Part shown: positions 22,564-33,660 of the stretch, piece by piece
How the letters are laid out: each line of letters opens with the position of its first letter
Position numbering within the stretch: the stretch's first letter is position 1
Assembly: GCA_030549335.1 (NCBI GenBank)
Contig: CM060188.1
Span: 65,292,696-65,356,695 of the forward strand
Source: Pontederia crassipes
Lineage: Eukaryota; Streptophyta; Magnoliopsida; Commelinales; Pontederiaceae
Length of the DNA: 64,000 bases
Reading direction: 5' to 3'
Made by a program: the position numbers and the translations under genes
Notes under the pieces: generated by a model
Told to the model about the DNA's origin: nothing
What the model saw: only the letters and a program-made list of their open reading frames with translations
The model's database searches: none

Positions 22564-25415
22564 TGTCACGGACGTGCACCACAAATATCATTTTAATATA
22601 ATTTTGCTTTTAATTAACATTTTAAGTAAGTTTAGATGCTTATATAGTCATGGTTGCGTGTACGACTAACCTTTGAATTAAAGCATAATACAAATTAAAT
22701 TATCGATAAGCATTATAAAGAATTTATATAAAATTATTAGGAATTAATTCTAATATTTTTAAATATTATAATAAACATTTTTAATTATTATTAACTAATG
22801 TTAATTAGAAGTTTAACACTAACTTTTAACCAAATAATATGATTGGACCTCCATTTCAACCAATATGGTTTCAAGCAGCTGAAGCAGGCAACTCACTAGC
22901 TGCTTAGAAAATAATTTTTCCAAACTGTCATATGACGTGTAAAAATTCTGTAAAAAATATATAAATCATTTATTCATATTATCTGCAAGACGAAAAATTT
23001 CCAAGATCAGTTCCATTTCCGAACAGCCTGAGGAAATTCAACAATTTTGCTGGGTTAGGGTGAATCTGCAGATCCAAAATCGACCTTCAACTTCATATGA
23101 TCATATCTTCGTAAGTAGTTCCTCACAAATCCTGAAAATTTTCATGGTTCAACCTCCCAAACCTTTCCATGACCACAAGAATCATATAAAAAGGACTTTT
23201 TAGAGAAAGTTATGAACCAAGCACCGTAGGTCGCTCACTCTGTCCTGAGTTTGAGATAGGTCCGCCTTGTAGATTAGGGTATTATTAGGATAAGTAGAAT
23301 TAGGGTTTGAAATTTATACATGATAAATTATACTTCACAAGGGTTCGGTGAGAAGTGGAATCATCCAATTTGGATATGTAGATGTGAAGAAATGAAATTT
23401 TCATTTCATAGTGAGTTTTCTGTCAGCTTCCAGGAAATTAATAGAACACGACTCGAATTGACTATTTTTGTTATAGAGCTATACAAAGAGTTAAATTCTT
23501 TATTTTTTATGACAAAATAGTAAGGAAGTCTAGTTTTCAAAAAAATTATGATATAGTTAAATGGACAAGTATGAATAAAAATATAAATCAATTTTTCTAT
23601 GACACACAGTCTACCAGGGCACAAACCCTGGGTAAGATTGTCCTAGATGTTATGACTCACTCACTTGGACTTAGTTAATGATATTTTGGGGTTGGAAATC
23701 TTAGCAAGGGTAGTTTCTAATTTATCCAGAATTCATGAGATTTGCCTTTGTGGTTAAGAAGTTATGAATTATTCATTGACAAGTACTCAGTCTGAAAACC
23801 TAAGACAACACCTAGTTAAACTTGGGAAAATTGAATAGTTGGGATTGTGAAGTAACATATGAACATAAACACCTGAAATTACACATTAATATTAGAAGGG
23901 ATTATATGTATTTTAAGGGAAATAAGTGTTCATGCATGAGCATGCATTGCATATTGTTATTATTAGTAATTGGAAAATAAAATAGTATCATTGCTTGTAG
24001 GAAACCAACACGTTACAAGTGAAAGGAGAAAATTCTAGTAAACATCTTTGAAAACATAAAGCACAAGGTGAGTGGGTAAATTTACAATATAGCAAAATGT
24101 TATATGTTAATTCTTTTATTTATGGTATTACCTTAAGCAAAGATTATTATTGTTATTATTGAAACATATCTTGAGCTATGAAAAGTATTTATGATATCTT
24201 TCAAGGATTCCATTTGAGATGGAGTAACATCTTATACAAAAATATTTTCATTGAACAATGCTTGTGAAGTGAAAATAAGTTTTACTTGATAATGATATGA
24301 GATTATGACATGTGTATTTTGATATTATTAAACCCCATGTATTCATTAGCCATACCATTTGAAAAAGGTCTTTGGGACCGCATTCGATATACATGAAGCT
24401 TTTGGGGCGTATATCGGGTGTCTTTGCCCTTTGGGGGCTATTCTACGTGCACGTATTGACCCATGCTATGCTCTGTGTATCTGAGAATCATGATTGGTTG
24501 GCACACAATTATGATTGGGATACGTATTGACCCATGATTGCTCTACGTATTTGAGACTCTTTGATTGTGAAGCTCTGCTTAACTGTATGACACACAATCA
24601 TGGAGGGATACATATTGACCCATCATTTGCTCTGCGTATCTGATACTCTTGATTATGAAGTTTTGCTTAACTGTATGACACATGATCATAAAGGGATACG
24701 TATTGACCCATGATGAGTATGCGTAATGACACATGTGTGGAGTTTAACTGTGAATATGATGATATCTTGAATAATTTGTATTTATGTAAAAGTTCATATG
24801 ATTTGGAAAGTTATGTGAAATGAGTTATGCTTTAAATGTTTTCTCATATGAAAGAAATATGATTATTTAAATGTTATATGCACTCGTATTGTTCCCCTAT
24901 ATTGTACATTTATTTCACTCACTGCGCAAATGATTGTTGCTCACATTACCCTTGTTGATTTTTTTCAGATGATTATAAGTTCTCGAGTTGAGTTGACTCG
25001 AAACTTGGTTTGATGCATATAGAAGAGGTCGAACCATCGGTGCATTGCTATTTTACTTTCACTTTTATTTTTTTTCTTCACTTTTGTTTTTGAAACATGC
25101 ATGTAATAGATAATCCTAGATGTTGTAATTAAGTTTGTGAGAGATTTTTTGTAAGGTTGTATAAAAGTTGATTCTGTGAGGTGTTATATGTGAGGTGGTT
25201 TGTGAAAAAAAATATAATGATAATATGTAAATGATATATCTTATAACTGTTTATTTGACCTTGATGAATATATATGCATCTTTTGTCTGTGTTGGCTAAT
25301 AACACAAGGAAGTAAGGGAGGGAGGTTTTGCTAATTTTATTTTTTGAAATTGTTAAACATAATTAAGGAAGGTAATAGTTGGAATTAAAACTTAATCACA
25401 GAGTGGGGTGTGATA
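22564..25415 (+). repeat. Gypsy 3' LTR
   Basis: Second 2852-bp LTR, ending GTGTGATA before the AAAAT duplication. It carries the same minisatellite at about 24440-24725. Confidence 0.94.
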
Positions 25416-25420
25416 AAAAT

Positions 25421-26075
25421 GCCTTCCTTGGATTGTTTCACTTGTAGGCCTAGAAAGAAGGTGAACTCTCCTACAAGGCTCATCTCAAATTCTTGTTGTA
25501 TAAGAGTTTCAAACTCTTTGCATAGTCATTCATTAGTAGCACCATAAACAATATCATCAACATAAATGTGAACTATTAAAATATCTTTTTTAAAATATTT
25601 TAAAATTAATATGGTGCCAACTTTCCCTTTTTGAACATTTTCAATTAAAAATGAACTCAATCTTTTATACCAAGCTCGAGGAGTTTGTTTCAATCCATAA
25701 AGAGATTTTGAATATTTGAAAACGTGATTTGGAAACCTGGATTTTCAAAACCTTGAGGTTGTTCAATGTTCTTCATTTACCATTTAAAAATGCCGATTTT
25801 ACATCCATTTAAAAAAGTTTAAAACCTTTAAGTCAAAAGCATTCGAATTGCCTCAAGTCTATCAACAGGAGTAAAAGTTTCAACAAAATCAATCTCTTTA
25901 ATTTGTGAGTAACCCTTGGCCACTAATCTAGCCTTGTTCCTCACAATGACACCATTTTCATCCAAATTGTTTCGAAAGATCCATTTGGTTCCAATAATGG
26001 GATGGTCCTTGGGTCTTTCCACAACTTTCCACACTTGATTCCTTTCAAAATTATTCAATTCCTCATGCATTGCAT
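25421..26075 (-). pseudogene. Copia reverse transcriptase N-terminal and catalytic part
   Basis: 25828-26070 is an open frame with [34 protein letters not shown] and [20 protein letters not shown], the standard start of copia RT. Lower in coordinate and in broken frames follow SLYGLKQTPRAWYKRLSSFL and HIYVDDIVYGATNE with the catalytic YVDD intact (around 25545-25575), then FEMSLVGEFTFFLGLQVKQS. The gypsy insertion cuts the frame at KEGIFLN|Q. Stops and at least two frameshifts are present. Confidence 0.88.
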
Positions 26076-26079
26076 TTAT

Positions 26080-26751
26080 TCAATTTGGATATTCAAGAGC
26101 TTCATCTATGTTGCTAGGTTCAAAGTTAACAAGAAATGCCAAAAAAGCACATATATTTTTCAAAGAGTTTTTAGTTTTTATACCTTCATTTATATTACCT
26201 ATAACTTGTTCAAGTGGATGTGATGAGGCATGTCTCCATTTTCTTGGAATGATTTGGCTCCCCTCAATTTGAGATTCTTCTATTTCGTCCACATTTGGAG
26301 TATCAACTTTAGCTTCTTCTATGTCCTCATTGTGCACATCATCAAGTTGTCTTTGCACTTCAACTATTTCTTCCTCATCATCATGTGCTTGTTTGCTCAT
26401 AAACAATTCATTAGTTTCATTGAATTTAAAATTAATAGACTCTTCAACAACTAATGTTTTTTTGTTATACACTCTATAGGCTTTACTTGTACTTGAACAA
26501 CCAAGAAAAATACCATCATCACATTTGGCATCAAATTTTCTTAGTTTATCTTTGATATTCAAAATATAGCATTTGCAACAAAAAACTTTGAAATAAGAAA
26601 TATTTGGTTTCTTTCCATACAAAACTTCAAAATAAGCTTTCTTCTCAAGAGGCCTAAGTAGAATCCTATTAAGGACATAGCATGATGTATTTATGGCCTC
26701 GGCCCAAAAATACTTTGACAATTTGCTTTCATTTAAAATTGTTCTAGCCAT
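26080..26751 (-). CDS. Copia integrase C-terminal half and linker to reverse transcriptase
   Basis: A 223-codon frame. LSKYFWAEAINTSCYVLNRI and KKPNISYFKVFCCKCYI match the post-catalytic part of copia integrase. FDAKCDDGIFLGCSSTSKAY and YRVYNKKTLVVEESINFKF are the next conserved blocks. An acidic linker (HDDEEEIVEVQRQLDD) and the phrase IPRKWRHASSHPLEQVIGNI lead to reverse transcriptase. It ends at a stop just before the RT frame. It is one of the best preserved parts of the copia polyprotein. Confidence 0.88.
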   Translation of the reverse strand: MARTILNESKLSKYFWAEAINTSCYVLNRILLRPLEKKAYFEVLYGKKPNISYFKVFCCKCYILNIKDKLRKFDAKCDDGIFLGCSSTSKAYRVYNKKTLVVEESINFKFNETNELFMSKQAHDDEEEIVEVQRQLDDVHNEDIEEAKVDTPNVDEIEESQIEGSQIIPRKWRHASSHPLEQVIGNINEGIKTKNSLKNICAFLAFLVNFEPSNIDEALEYPN

Positions 26752-27118
26752 TTTTTGTATAGTTCTATTTTTCCTTTCTACTAGTCCATTTTGTTGAGGT
26801 GTCCTAGGAGTAGAAAAGTTATGAGTAATTCCATTTTTTCACAAAATAATTCAAATTTATGATTTTCAAATTCTTCTCCATGATCACTTCTAATTTTTGA
26901 AATCTTTTGTTCAAGTTCATTTTGAATTCTTTTTGCAAATTTTGAAAACATGTTTATTGTTTTATCTTTACTAGTAAGAAAAATAGTCCAAGTGAAATGA
27001 GAAAAATCATCAACAATAACAAAAACATATCTTTTTCCTCATAAACTTATTGTATCAATTGGTCTAAATAAATCAAGATGTAAAAGTTCCAAAGATCTAT
27101 GTGTACGAATGATTCCCT
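26752..27118 (-). pseudogene. Copia integrase catalytic core
   Basis: Broken frames show LELLHLDLFRPIDT with the first catalytic Asp, YVFVIVDDFSHFTWTIFLTS, and KISKIRSDHGEEFENHKFEL with the second Asp. A frameshift follows, then a QQNGLVERKNRT-type motif that carries the catalytic Glu. A stop (TGA) sits shortly after the first Asp. The DDE triad is thus still readable but not in one frame. Confidence 0.82.
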
Positions 27119-27400
27119 TTAATTTAAATGAGCTTTTGGTAGTAAAATATTATTTTTCTCAAATTTAACCTTAGGCAATCCTCTAACCAATTCATGATTT
27201 GAAAGTTTATTTAGTAATTTATAATTTGCATATCCTAATATTCTGTGCCATAAATTTATATCATCATGCATAGCACTAAGACATTTTTCAATTTTCAAGT
27301 TATCAAATTCAATTTTGTACACATTATTGTATCTAAAGCCCATGTGTAAAACTTCATTGTTTTCATTTAATATCAAACACTTGTCTTTTTCAAATTTCAC
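27119..27400 (-). pseudogene. Copia GAG-pre-integrase (zinc-binding) domain
   Basis: The 93-codon frame contains DINLWHRILGYANYKLLNKL, the WHR-LGH signature of the domain N-terminal to integrase, with GYA in place of the usual GHA (loss of one zinc-ligand His). Upstream GFRYNNVYKIEFDNL is the usual lead-in from protease. Confidence 0.82.
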
Positions 27401-27428
27401 TAAATAGTTTTTATCACATAATTGACTT

Positions 27429-27720
27429 ATGGTAATTATATTATGTTTTAGGCTTTCAACTAGCTATACATTTTCCAAATATACTTTGTCATTCTTACCA
27501 AGATTAGCCATACCTATTACTCTTCCTTTGTCATTGTCTCCAAAAGTGATTTTTCCTCCATTTTTCTTTTCCAAGGTGATGAAGTTTGATGCATTGCCAG
27601 TCTTGTATCTTGAACACCAACTATCCAAATACCATTTATCATCATTATGCTTTGGGGTTCTCTACAAGAAAGAAATTGAGAATCTCATCTTTTTGGTACC
27701 CAACCTTGCTTGGGCCCATC
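27429..27720 (-). pseudogene. Copia aspartic protease remnant
   Basis: The minus strand reads KWYLDSWCSRYKTGNASNFI and then NGGKITFGDNDKGRVIGMAN, the copia protease consensus (YLDSGCSRHMTG...FGDN-KG-I-G-G). The catalytic DSG triad is changed to DSW by a glycine-to-tryptophan codon (about 27609-27630). A stop follows at LENV. Proteolysis by this copy would be abolished. Confidence 0.8.
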
Positions 27721-27729
27721 TTGGTTAGA

Positions 27730-28787
27730 AATGATCCTTTTCGGGACCTAAATTTTCTTCATCCCTTCATTTACTCGTTTTCTATTTTTGCAATCATAAG
27801 AATAATGCCCTTCATATCCAAAGTGAAAATAAGTAATATGTGCTTTTGTGTTACTATGTGATGTTTTAACAAATAAAATTCTTTTGACATTTTTCTTTTC
27901 AAAAAGTTAAAACCAAGTCCCTTTTTAATTGAAGACATTCTAGATTCACTAAGCATGACATCTAACATTTTACTTCCATTAGAAAATTTTTTAAGTTCAT
28001 CTTTTAGATTCTTGATTTCTTTGTTCAAGTATGCACATCCTTCATTTTGTTTTTCACATGATGATCTTAGTGTACTATTTTCCATTTACAATTCTTCAAT
28101 TAAGAATTCTAAACTAGAGTTTTCTTCATTCAATATATCACATTTTTCACATGCTTTAACATCCCTATTTTTCTTTTGCATATTTTCAAGCTCTATTTTT
28201 AGATTATCATATTTTCTTTTTTAGGCATCCATATTTATTAATAAGAATTTTAAACTCAATATGCACATTAAAGGATTCACTATCACTTGAGCTAGATGAG
28301 TTAGATGATACCTTGTGACAATTAGCTATTAAACATATGTAGGCTTCTTCATCATCACTTAAGGATGTGTTAGAATCATTTTCTTCATCTTCGCTTTCAT
28401 CTCAAGTAGCTTGAAGAACTTTTTTCTTCCTTCTTGAATTTTCTCCATCTTTTTCCTTTTTGATCAAATTTGGGCACTCATTTTTATAATGTTCAACCTT
28501 TTTGCATTCAAAGCAAGTTACTTGATTCTTGCTTGATGGTGAAGTCATTCTTCTTCTTTTGCTTGGCAAACTTGAGATACTTGTCAAGCTTTATTGCATA
28601 CAGGGCAAGCTTCTTTTCATCAAGATATTCATCTTCTTCACTTGTGTCTTCCTCATCTTTATTTGCTTGCAATACCAGAGATTTTCTTTTTGGAATATTT
28701 TCTTCTTCGTCCTCCTTGATTCCGATCTCATATGTTGAGTGAACATATATGATCGTCAAAATCTAACTTGTTCAAATCTTTCTTTTC
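27730..28787 (-). pseudogene. Copia gag C-terminal region with zinc knuckle
   Basis: Broken frames carry acidic/Lys-rich linker sequence, the CCHC knuckle CFECKKVEHYKNEC (28402-28587 frame; Cys-x2-Cys-x4-His-x4-Cys, with Glu where Gly usually precedes His), and a coiled stretch LNKEIKNLKDELKKFSNGSK in 27771-28085. This order is normal for the long gag of SIRE-type elements. Several stops and frameshifts are present. Confidence 0.8.
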
Positions 28788-28789
28788 CA

Positions 28790-29305
28790 TCACGGTCCTC
28801 TTTGTAGGCCATCTGGAGGAGAGAGAGACTTAAGAAACTTTTTTACCTTTTGAGAGTTAGTTCTTGGCTCATCCAAAGAGGCTAAGCCATTTACAATATC
28901 ATTAAAATGAACAACCATCTCATTTATAGATTCATTTTCATGCATTTTGAAAGAATCATATTGGTGATTTAGAATATTTAATCTAGATTCCTTAACTTTA
29001 TTAGTTTCTTCAAGAGTGATGATAAGTTTTTTCCAAATTTCATTAGCACTTGGATCCAAAGCACAATAAAACATATTTTTAGCCTTCCAATCAAGTTTTA
29101 CCAAAAGTCTTTCTCCTTCGGTATATTCCAAAAGATATTTTCCACGTAAAATAAAAGCTTTTTGAACATCATCCCACATGTCAATATCAATTGAACACAC
29201 ATATGCTTGCATCTTAATTTTCCAATATGCAAAATTTGATGCATTAAAAAGCGGAGGACGATTAATCGATTGACCTTCGAAAAAACTAAATCCACTTGAT
29301 GCCAT
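28790..29305 (-). CDS. Copia gag N-terminal domain
   Basis: A 171-codon frame starting MASSGFSFFEGQSINRPPLF. NFAYWKIKMQAYVCSIDIDM is the DUF4219-type start, and CALDPSANEIWKKLIITLEE, FKMHENESINEMVVHFNDIV and LDEPRTNSQKVKKFLKSLSP follow the UBN2/retrotransposon gag pattern. The ATG lies about 35 bp inside the primer binding site, as expected. It ends prematurely at PDGLQRGP where a shift breaks the usual LP--W--KVT-I continuation. Confidence 0.88.
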   Translation of the reverse strand: MASSGFSFFEGQSINRPPLFNASNFAYWKIKMQAYVCSIDIDMWDDVQKAFILRGKYLLEYTEGERLLVKLDWKAKNMFYCALDPSANEIWKKLIITLEETNKVKESRLNILNHQYDSFKMHENESINEMVVHFNDIVNGLASLDEPRTNSQKVKKFLKSLSPPDGLQRGP

Positions 29306-29342
29306 AACTCTAAAGATTTTTAAATCTAAAAAACAAGAGCAA

Positions 29343-29357
29343 CCTACTCTGGTACCA
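29343..29357 (-). other. Copia primer binding site
   Basis: The minus strand reads TGGTACCAGAGTAGG, close to the TGGTATCAGAGC initiator-Met tRNA complement, two bases downstream of the 5' LTR end. Confidence 0.82.
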
Positions 29358-29359
29358 AT

Positions 29360-30432
29360 TATAGATCGAAAGCACCAAGAGGGTGGGGTGGGGATGAATT
29401 GGTGGATAAAAATCTTTTTGCAAAATCACTTTCAGAAAATCAATAAAACGATCATAAGCAAATAACAATAAAAAGTGAGTAAGAGAAAACACAGAGAGAC
29501 ACAATATGTTAACGAGGTTCGGCCTCAACTCTTTGGCCTACGTCCCTGCTCCGATTTCTCGTCCTTGAGACTATCGGAGATCCATTATCTTTTTCTTTTC
29601 TTGTAGGGAAAGAACAATCCTCTTTACACCACATGTCTTTTTCTCTGCTCAAGAGGCAAGGCACTCCTCTTTTACAGCGAGCTCTCAATCTCACTAGATC
29701 AGGGAATAAAGATTCCCTCTAACTCTCTTCTTTTATAAGATTTTCTCACACTGAAAGCTTAGAAGAGAAAAGGGAAGAACTTGCAAATTTGGGCTCGAGA
29801 ACTTGAAAGGAACTTTTGAATGATCTTGCCTTGGATGATTTTTCTTCATGCTTTGGCACTTCTTTTATAGGCTTCTGCAAGTGAGAATCTCGTCCAAAAA
29901 TTATTCCACAATTTTCTCATAGAAAAGTAGCCGTTACTGTTCATCTGGCACTGTGACCGGTCAACCGCATTAATGGGCCGATCGACCGATCGATTTGACC
30001 CTTGTGGCATATCTGTGATTTTATAAGCTGTCCGGTCGATCGGTCCTTTGATCAAAACATCGACCGGTATAGTCTCAACATTTTCGGGACGCGTTCTTCT
30101 CTTGATCGGTCGACCGATTTAACAACCAGAACATCAACCGACATAGTCTCGACATTTTTGAAATTTGTCCCTGTGCTGTTCGGTCGACCGGTGCAGTGAC
30201 CGGATAATTGACCAGTACAGTGTCGACATTTCTTCCGCTTGATATCAATCGATCGGTCTTTATAGTCACTCGACCAGTGGTTCGACTGGTCATGTGCTGA
30301 ATCTTTAATTTTGCGATTTCTTCTACGAATGACGTCATATCAATCTTACACCTGCGTTATCATCACTTGAGCATAGATTAGTAACTTTTATGTCCAATTT
30401 AATTTGTTATCGTCAAAACCTGAGATTCAACA
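29360..30432 (-). repeat. Copia 5' LTR
   Basis: About 1073 bp, beginning (minus) TGTTGAATCTCAGG and ending next to the primer site in ...TATA, where related LTRs here end in TGCA. It includes the SIRE-type phrase AACGAGGTTCGGCCTCAACT, a GTGGGGTGGGG tract near the 3' end, and the GTCGACCG-word cluster (about 29955-30300). Confidence 0.86.
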
Positions 30433-32750
30433 ACCTCTACTCCACCACCATGGCTTGGTCTCGACTAGAAGTCGTGGAGGTGGGTTCTTTAGGTGCTGAA
30501 GACAGAAGAGAACAAGGAGGGAGAAGGGGACATGGCTAGAGCTTATCCGGCGGGAAGAAGAAATAGACAACATATAGAAAGGTGTGTTTTCGGGATCTGA
30601 TTCAAGAGATGATTTTCCTGAGGAAGATCGCTTGTTCAAAGGTTATTAGAAGGTTAAGGTTTATGCTAGCATGGGTAGGAATCTTGCTTTATAGTTATTA
30701 TGATGATATTGACACGTTCTCCTTTGATTTTGATCATGGCCGAATGAATTACATGCTATGTATGAGTAGTTAACATAATGAGCGATTTGATTAGTTGATG
30801 TAAGACTCATATAGTTGCTTGATGATTTATTACATCTCCTTAAATTGATAGTTATGTCGCTAGAATTAAGATACTTTGGAAATTGTTTTATGATTGAAGA
30901 TAAGAATCTGACGAGTTACATTTTATGAAGGAAAATGATATGAATGATATGCTTGGGATAAGATTTATGGTTAGATATATCTCTGAATCATGCTATGAGT
31001 TAAGTACTATGTCAAATTGTGCTAGATCTTTGATTGTATAAAAAACTTGATTGAAAATGTAAGGATTCCGTAATGACCTACGACTCTATCGAATTGAAGT
31101 GGACGACTGAAACCCTTTCGGCTGTCCGATTCAGAATAGTGACAGCTATATTGGATGGTCAAAACTCAATTGAACGATCGATATAAACTCGAACGACAGT
31201 TCGATGCTCATTTGGATGTCCAAACTAGAAAATTTAGAGACTCAAAATTGATGACGACAGTTTCAGACCACTGATATGGATTAGTTTGTCGGAAGAACTT
31301 CCGACAGTCGATAGATAAATAAGATCGAGGAGGAAGATGACACTATTCCTAGCAGACGACCTGTCTAATTTTGGCTGACCGAAGCTCAAAGTTCGAGAAT
31401 GTTCTCATGTTATGACGGATGACCAAAAACCCTGATATTGACCGATTCACATATGACTTCGAAATGACCAACAAACAATGATCGCACCTTTTTTGGTCGA
31501 CTAGTGGATACCGACAAATGAACGTCTGAACCTCTTTCGAATAATCATTGGATGAATCTCAAATGTTAGACCGTTGACCTTTCGGTTGTCTGATATGTGG
31601 ATAGCGGGAAATATGATCTTAATTTAACCCACACGATTCGACAAGTCTCTATCCACTTGGTTGGTACTGAATGACATGATATTAAAGATTATTCGGAGCC
31701 TCCTCTGCTCCCTACAACCTTGATTGGTCTAAATGATTGAAAGAGAGGTTCATGATTTAATAAAAATAAAATATGAGGGTTGCTATTTCCTACCTATATG
31801 ATAGTCTTGTGTGAGGCACTTCCCTATGGATGTTACCTCTTAGTGCGAGGTCAACTTCACCGAGTAATGTTACCATAATGCGAGGTCATCCGCACCTCTA
31901 CGGATGTTACCGTCTAGTGCGAGGTCATCTCCACCAAGGGATATTACCGTCTAGTGTGGGGCCATCCTCCTTTATGGAACACCTATCGTGGCACAGATCC
32001 CCATTGGTCCACTATGGTCTAGGTAGTACACACTTGTGTGATTGCAATGATGTTCCCTAAAAGTGAAGAGTTCTTCCAACCCATGGATGACATGAAAGAA
32101 CGTGAATGGCCAAAGATGAATGAAAGGACTTCGTCCTTATGAACATGAACAGGAACAAATTACTATGGAACAACGAATATGAATATTACTATGGAAAAGA
32201 AATGAAATGAAAAGGACATGAACTATGATTTCCTTACCGACTCCACATTATGATTCACTCTCTTATTTGATTTATATATTTGCTTCATGATTATTCTCTA
32301 GGTTATTTTATGACCTATACGAACTCACACTCACCATTATGCTAATAGTTGAGCTTGCTCTCCTATGTGATCTCCACAGGTACATGATTAATTGCGAGCT
32401 TGGTTGATGTGTGTGCGGTGACTACAACTTGGTGGCGTGTGCACATAGTTATCGTAGAGTTTATATGGAGTCCCTTCTTTTTATTGATCGAGTTGTATTT
32501 GAGACCTCATATGGACATGTAGTGTGACATGGACCTTTTATATGTCACATATGATGTACTCATTATTTTATCTATTTTAACTTTTGCATTTCTTATGTTC
32601 CATTATTGTAATATTTAATTTTAAGTCTTCCGCTTACGTGTCATGATTCTTGACCATCTGGGTCAACAAAAGAGTCAAAGAAAGACCGAAGAAAGTAAAG
32701 ACCAAAAAAAGATTTTGCAATGTGGTGGGGTTAAATTTTGGGATGTTACA
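30433..32750 (+). repeat. Gypsy left LTR, 5'-truncated by the copia
   Basis: Matches 34309-34347 and then 35592-37732. It carries GAGGTCATC-type repeats (31850-31960, TGTTACC...TAGTGCGAGGTCATC) and GTCGACC-like words. The ORFs at 30582-30773 and 31830-32060 are unsupported. Confidence 0.78.
31815..31990 (+). repeat. Short tandem repeat in gypsy LTR (GGATGTTACC...AGTGCGAGGTCATC)
   Basis: Four to five imperfect units of roughly 37-40 bp, each with ATGTTACC, TAGTGCGAGGTCATC and a CACC spacer. The equivalent array in the right LTR is at about 36790-36950. It creates the apparent ORFs 31830-32060 and 36690-37116. Confidence 0.75.
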
Positions 32751-32754
32751 TTTA

Positions 32755-32767
32755 TGGTATCAGAACC
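32755..32767 (+). other. Gypsy primer binding site
   Basis: TGGTATCAGAACC, four bases after the LTR ends in TTACA; complementary to initiator-Met tRNA with a small change. Confidence 0.8.
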
Positions 32768-32919
32768 TAAGAGCCTAATGTTAGGATTCTCTTGACGTCC
32801 TAACTATAGTGTATAGTTAAGTATGATCCATGTGCACCTGCCAGAGCTAATGCCATACTCAACCACCACAAAGTAAAGTGAGGATAATTTTGATTTTTAA
32901 AGTTATGATCATTTTAATG

Positions 32920-33660
32920 AAATGAATTTTTATTTTTTTATCGATGGCTCTCTACACATTCAGCGGCCTAACACAACAGAGGCCGTGGGCGTGGACGTGC
33001 AGTACATGAGACGAAGTTCCCAGGCCAAGAGGTTATCTCCTTGTCAAGCTTCAGAGAGTTATTTGAGGCCCAGTACACTCCAACCTACAAAAAAGGAGAA
33101 ATCAAAGGAGTTCAAAGATCTACGCTAGGGCAACATGATGGTAGCAGAGTATCATGTGCACGCTTCATTTAGTTGGAGCGCTACAATAAGGACCGCATGG
33201 ATGAATCTGAATGGGCCGAGTAGTTCCTCGACGACCACCATGACACGATTCACGAGCTAGTTGTATTTGCAACAGAGCTGGACCTACATGGAGCTTTTCA
33301 CATTGCGAACATGATAGAGCGTGAAATACAGATGCAGCGTGAATAACTGAAGAAGGATTTAGTTAGACCGATTCGGCCAAACCAAAAGGTGATGACCGCC
33401 AATAGGCACGAAGGGATAGATGCCACAATGATCGGGCAAGACCTTATGAACCACTAGACAAATCACAACAACAAGGTAAACCCTTTTGTACTTATTGCAG
33501 ATGAAATCATGATGGAGAATGTCAACGGAATATTAGAGCATGTATGCATTGCGGCACCTTCGGACATTTTGCTAGAGAATACTCAATACTAGATCGATGC
33601 AACTACCAGCAATAGAATGTCAGAGACACCAATACAAGACTAAAGATTATTGTCTACAAC
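32920..33660 (+). pseudogene. Chromovirus-type gag remnant
   Basis: Frames interrupted by stops give ERYNKDRMDESEWAE, then ELVVFATELDLHGAFHIANM and IEREIQMQRE, typical of the gypsy capsid C-terminus. Next comes a paired knuckle: FCTYCR-NHDGECQRN and ACMHCGTFGHFAREY. The second knuckle has Tyr where its last Cys should be, and the first has a stop. Chromovirus gag normally ends in C--CGK-H-G-C followed by C--CG--GH---DC, which matches. The initial 68-codon ORF (32922-33128) covers the frameshifted N-terminal part. Confidence 0.75.

Larger units (their letters stand above)
15356..25415 (+). mobile_element. Chromovirus-like Ty3/gypsy retrotransposon, complete ends, decayed pol
   Basis: Two LTRs of identical length (2852 bp) start TGTCACGGACG and end GTGTGACA/GTGTGATA, bordered by AAAAT at 15351-15355 and 25416-25420. 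The 5' LTR is followed by a degenerate initiator-Met primer site, and the 3' LTR is preceded by AAGGAGGGGAGAA. Coding remnants in gypsy order are visible: the linker before reverse transcriptase near 18890-19080 and the end of integrase near 21535-21600. Most of the 4.36-kb interior is too decayed to read. An antisense host-gene fragment lies near its 3' end. LTR identity is about 95% over the first ~100 bp by eye, younger than the host copia. Confidence 0.92.
10517..30432 (-). mobile_element. SIRE-like Ty1/copia retrotransposon, nested and degenerate
   Basis: On the minus strand the order is 5' LTR (29360-30432), primer site, gag, protease, integrase, reverse transcriptase, RNase H, an extra env-position ORF, polypurine tract, 3' LTR (10517-11255). 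Integrase before reverse transcriptase identifies Ty1/copia. The long gag with a coiled tail, the third ORF and the poly-G-containing LTR fit the SIRE/Maximus lineage. Two insertions split it: a hAT-type MITE (14692-15152) and a gypsy element (15356-25415). Without them it would be about 9.4 kb. It has many stops and frameshifts, its 3' LTR lacks about 340 bp at the low-coordinate end, and it is not autonomous now. Confidence 0.88.

Noticed and set aside
29955-30300. Regularly spaced palindromic words resembling a CRISPR array
   Set aside because: Spacing and word sequence vary, the spacers are conserved between LTR copies, and the region is a plant LTR.
31830-32060. ORF with repeated SSARSSSP-like peptides, also at 36690-37116
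   Set aside because: Product of a short tandem repeat within the gypsy LTRs.
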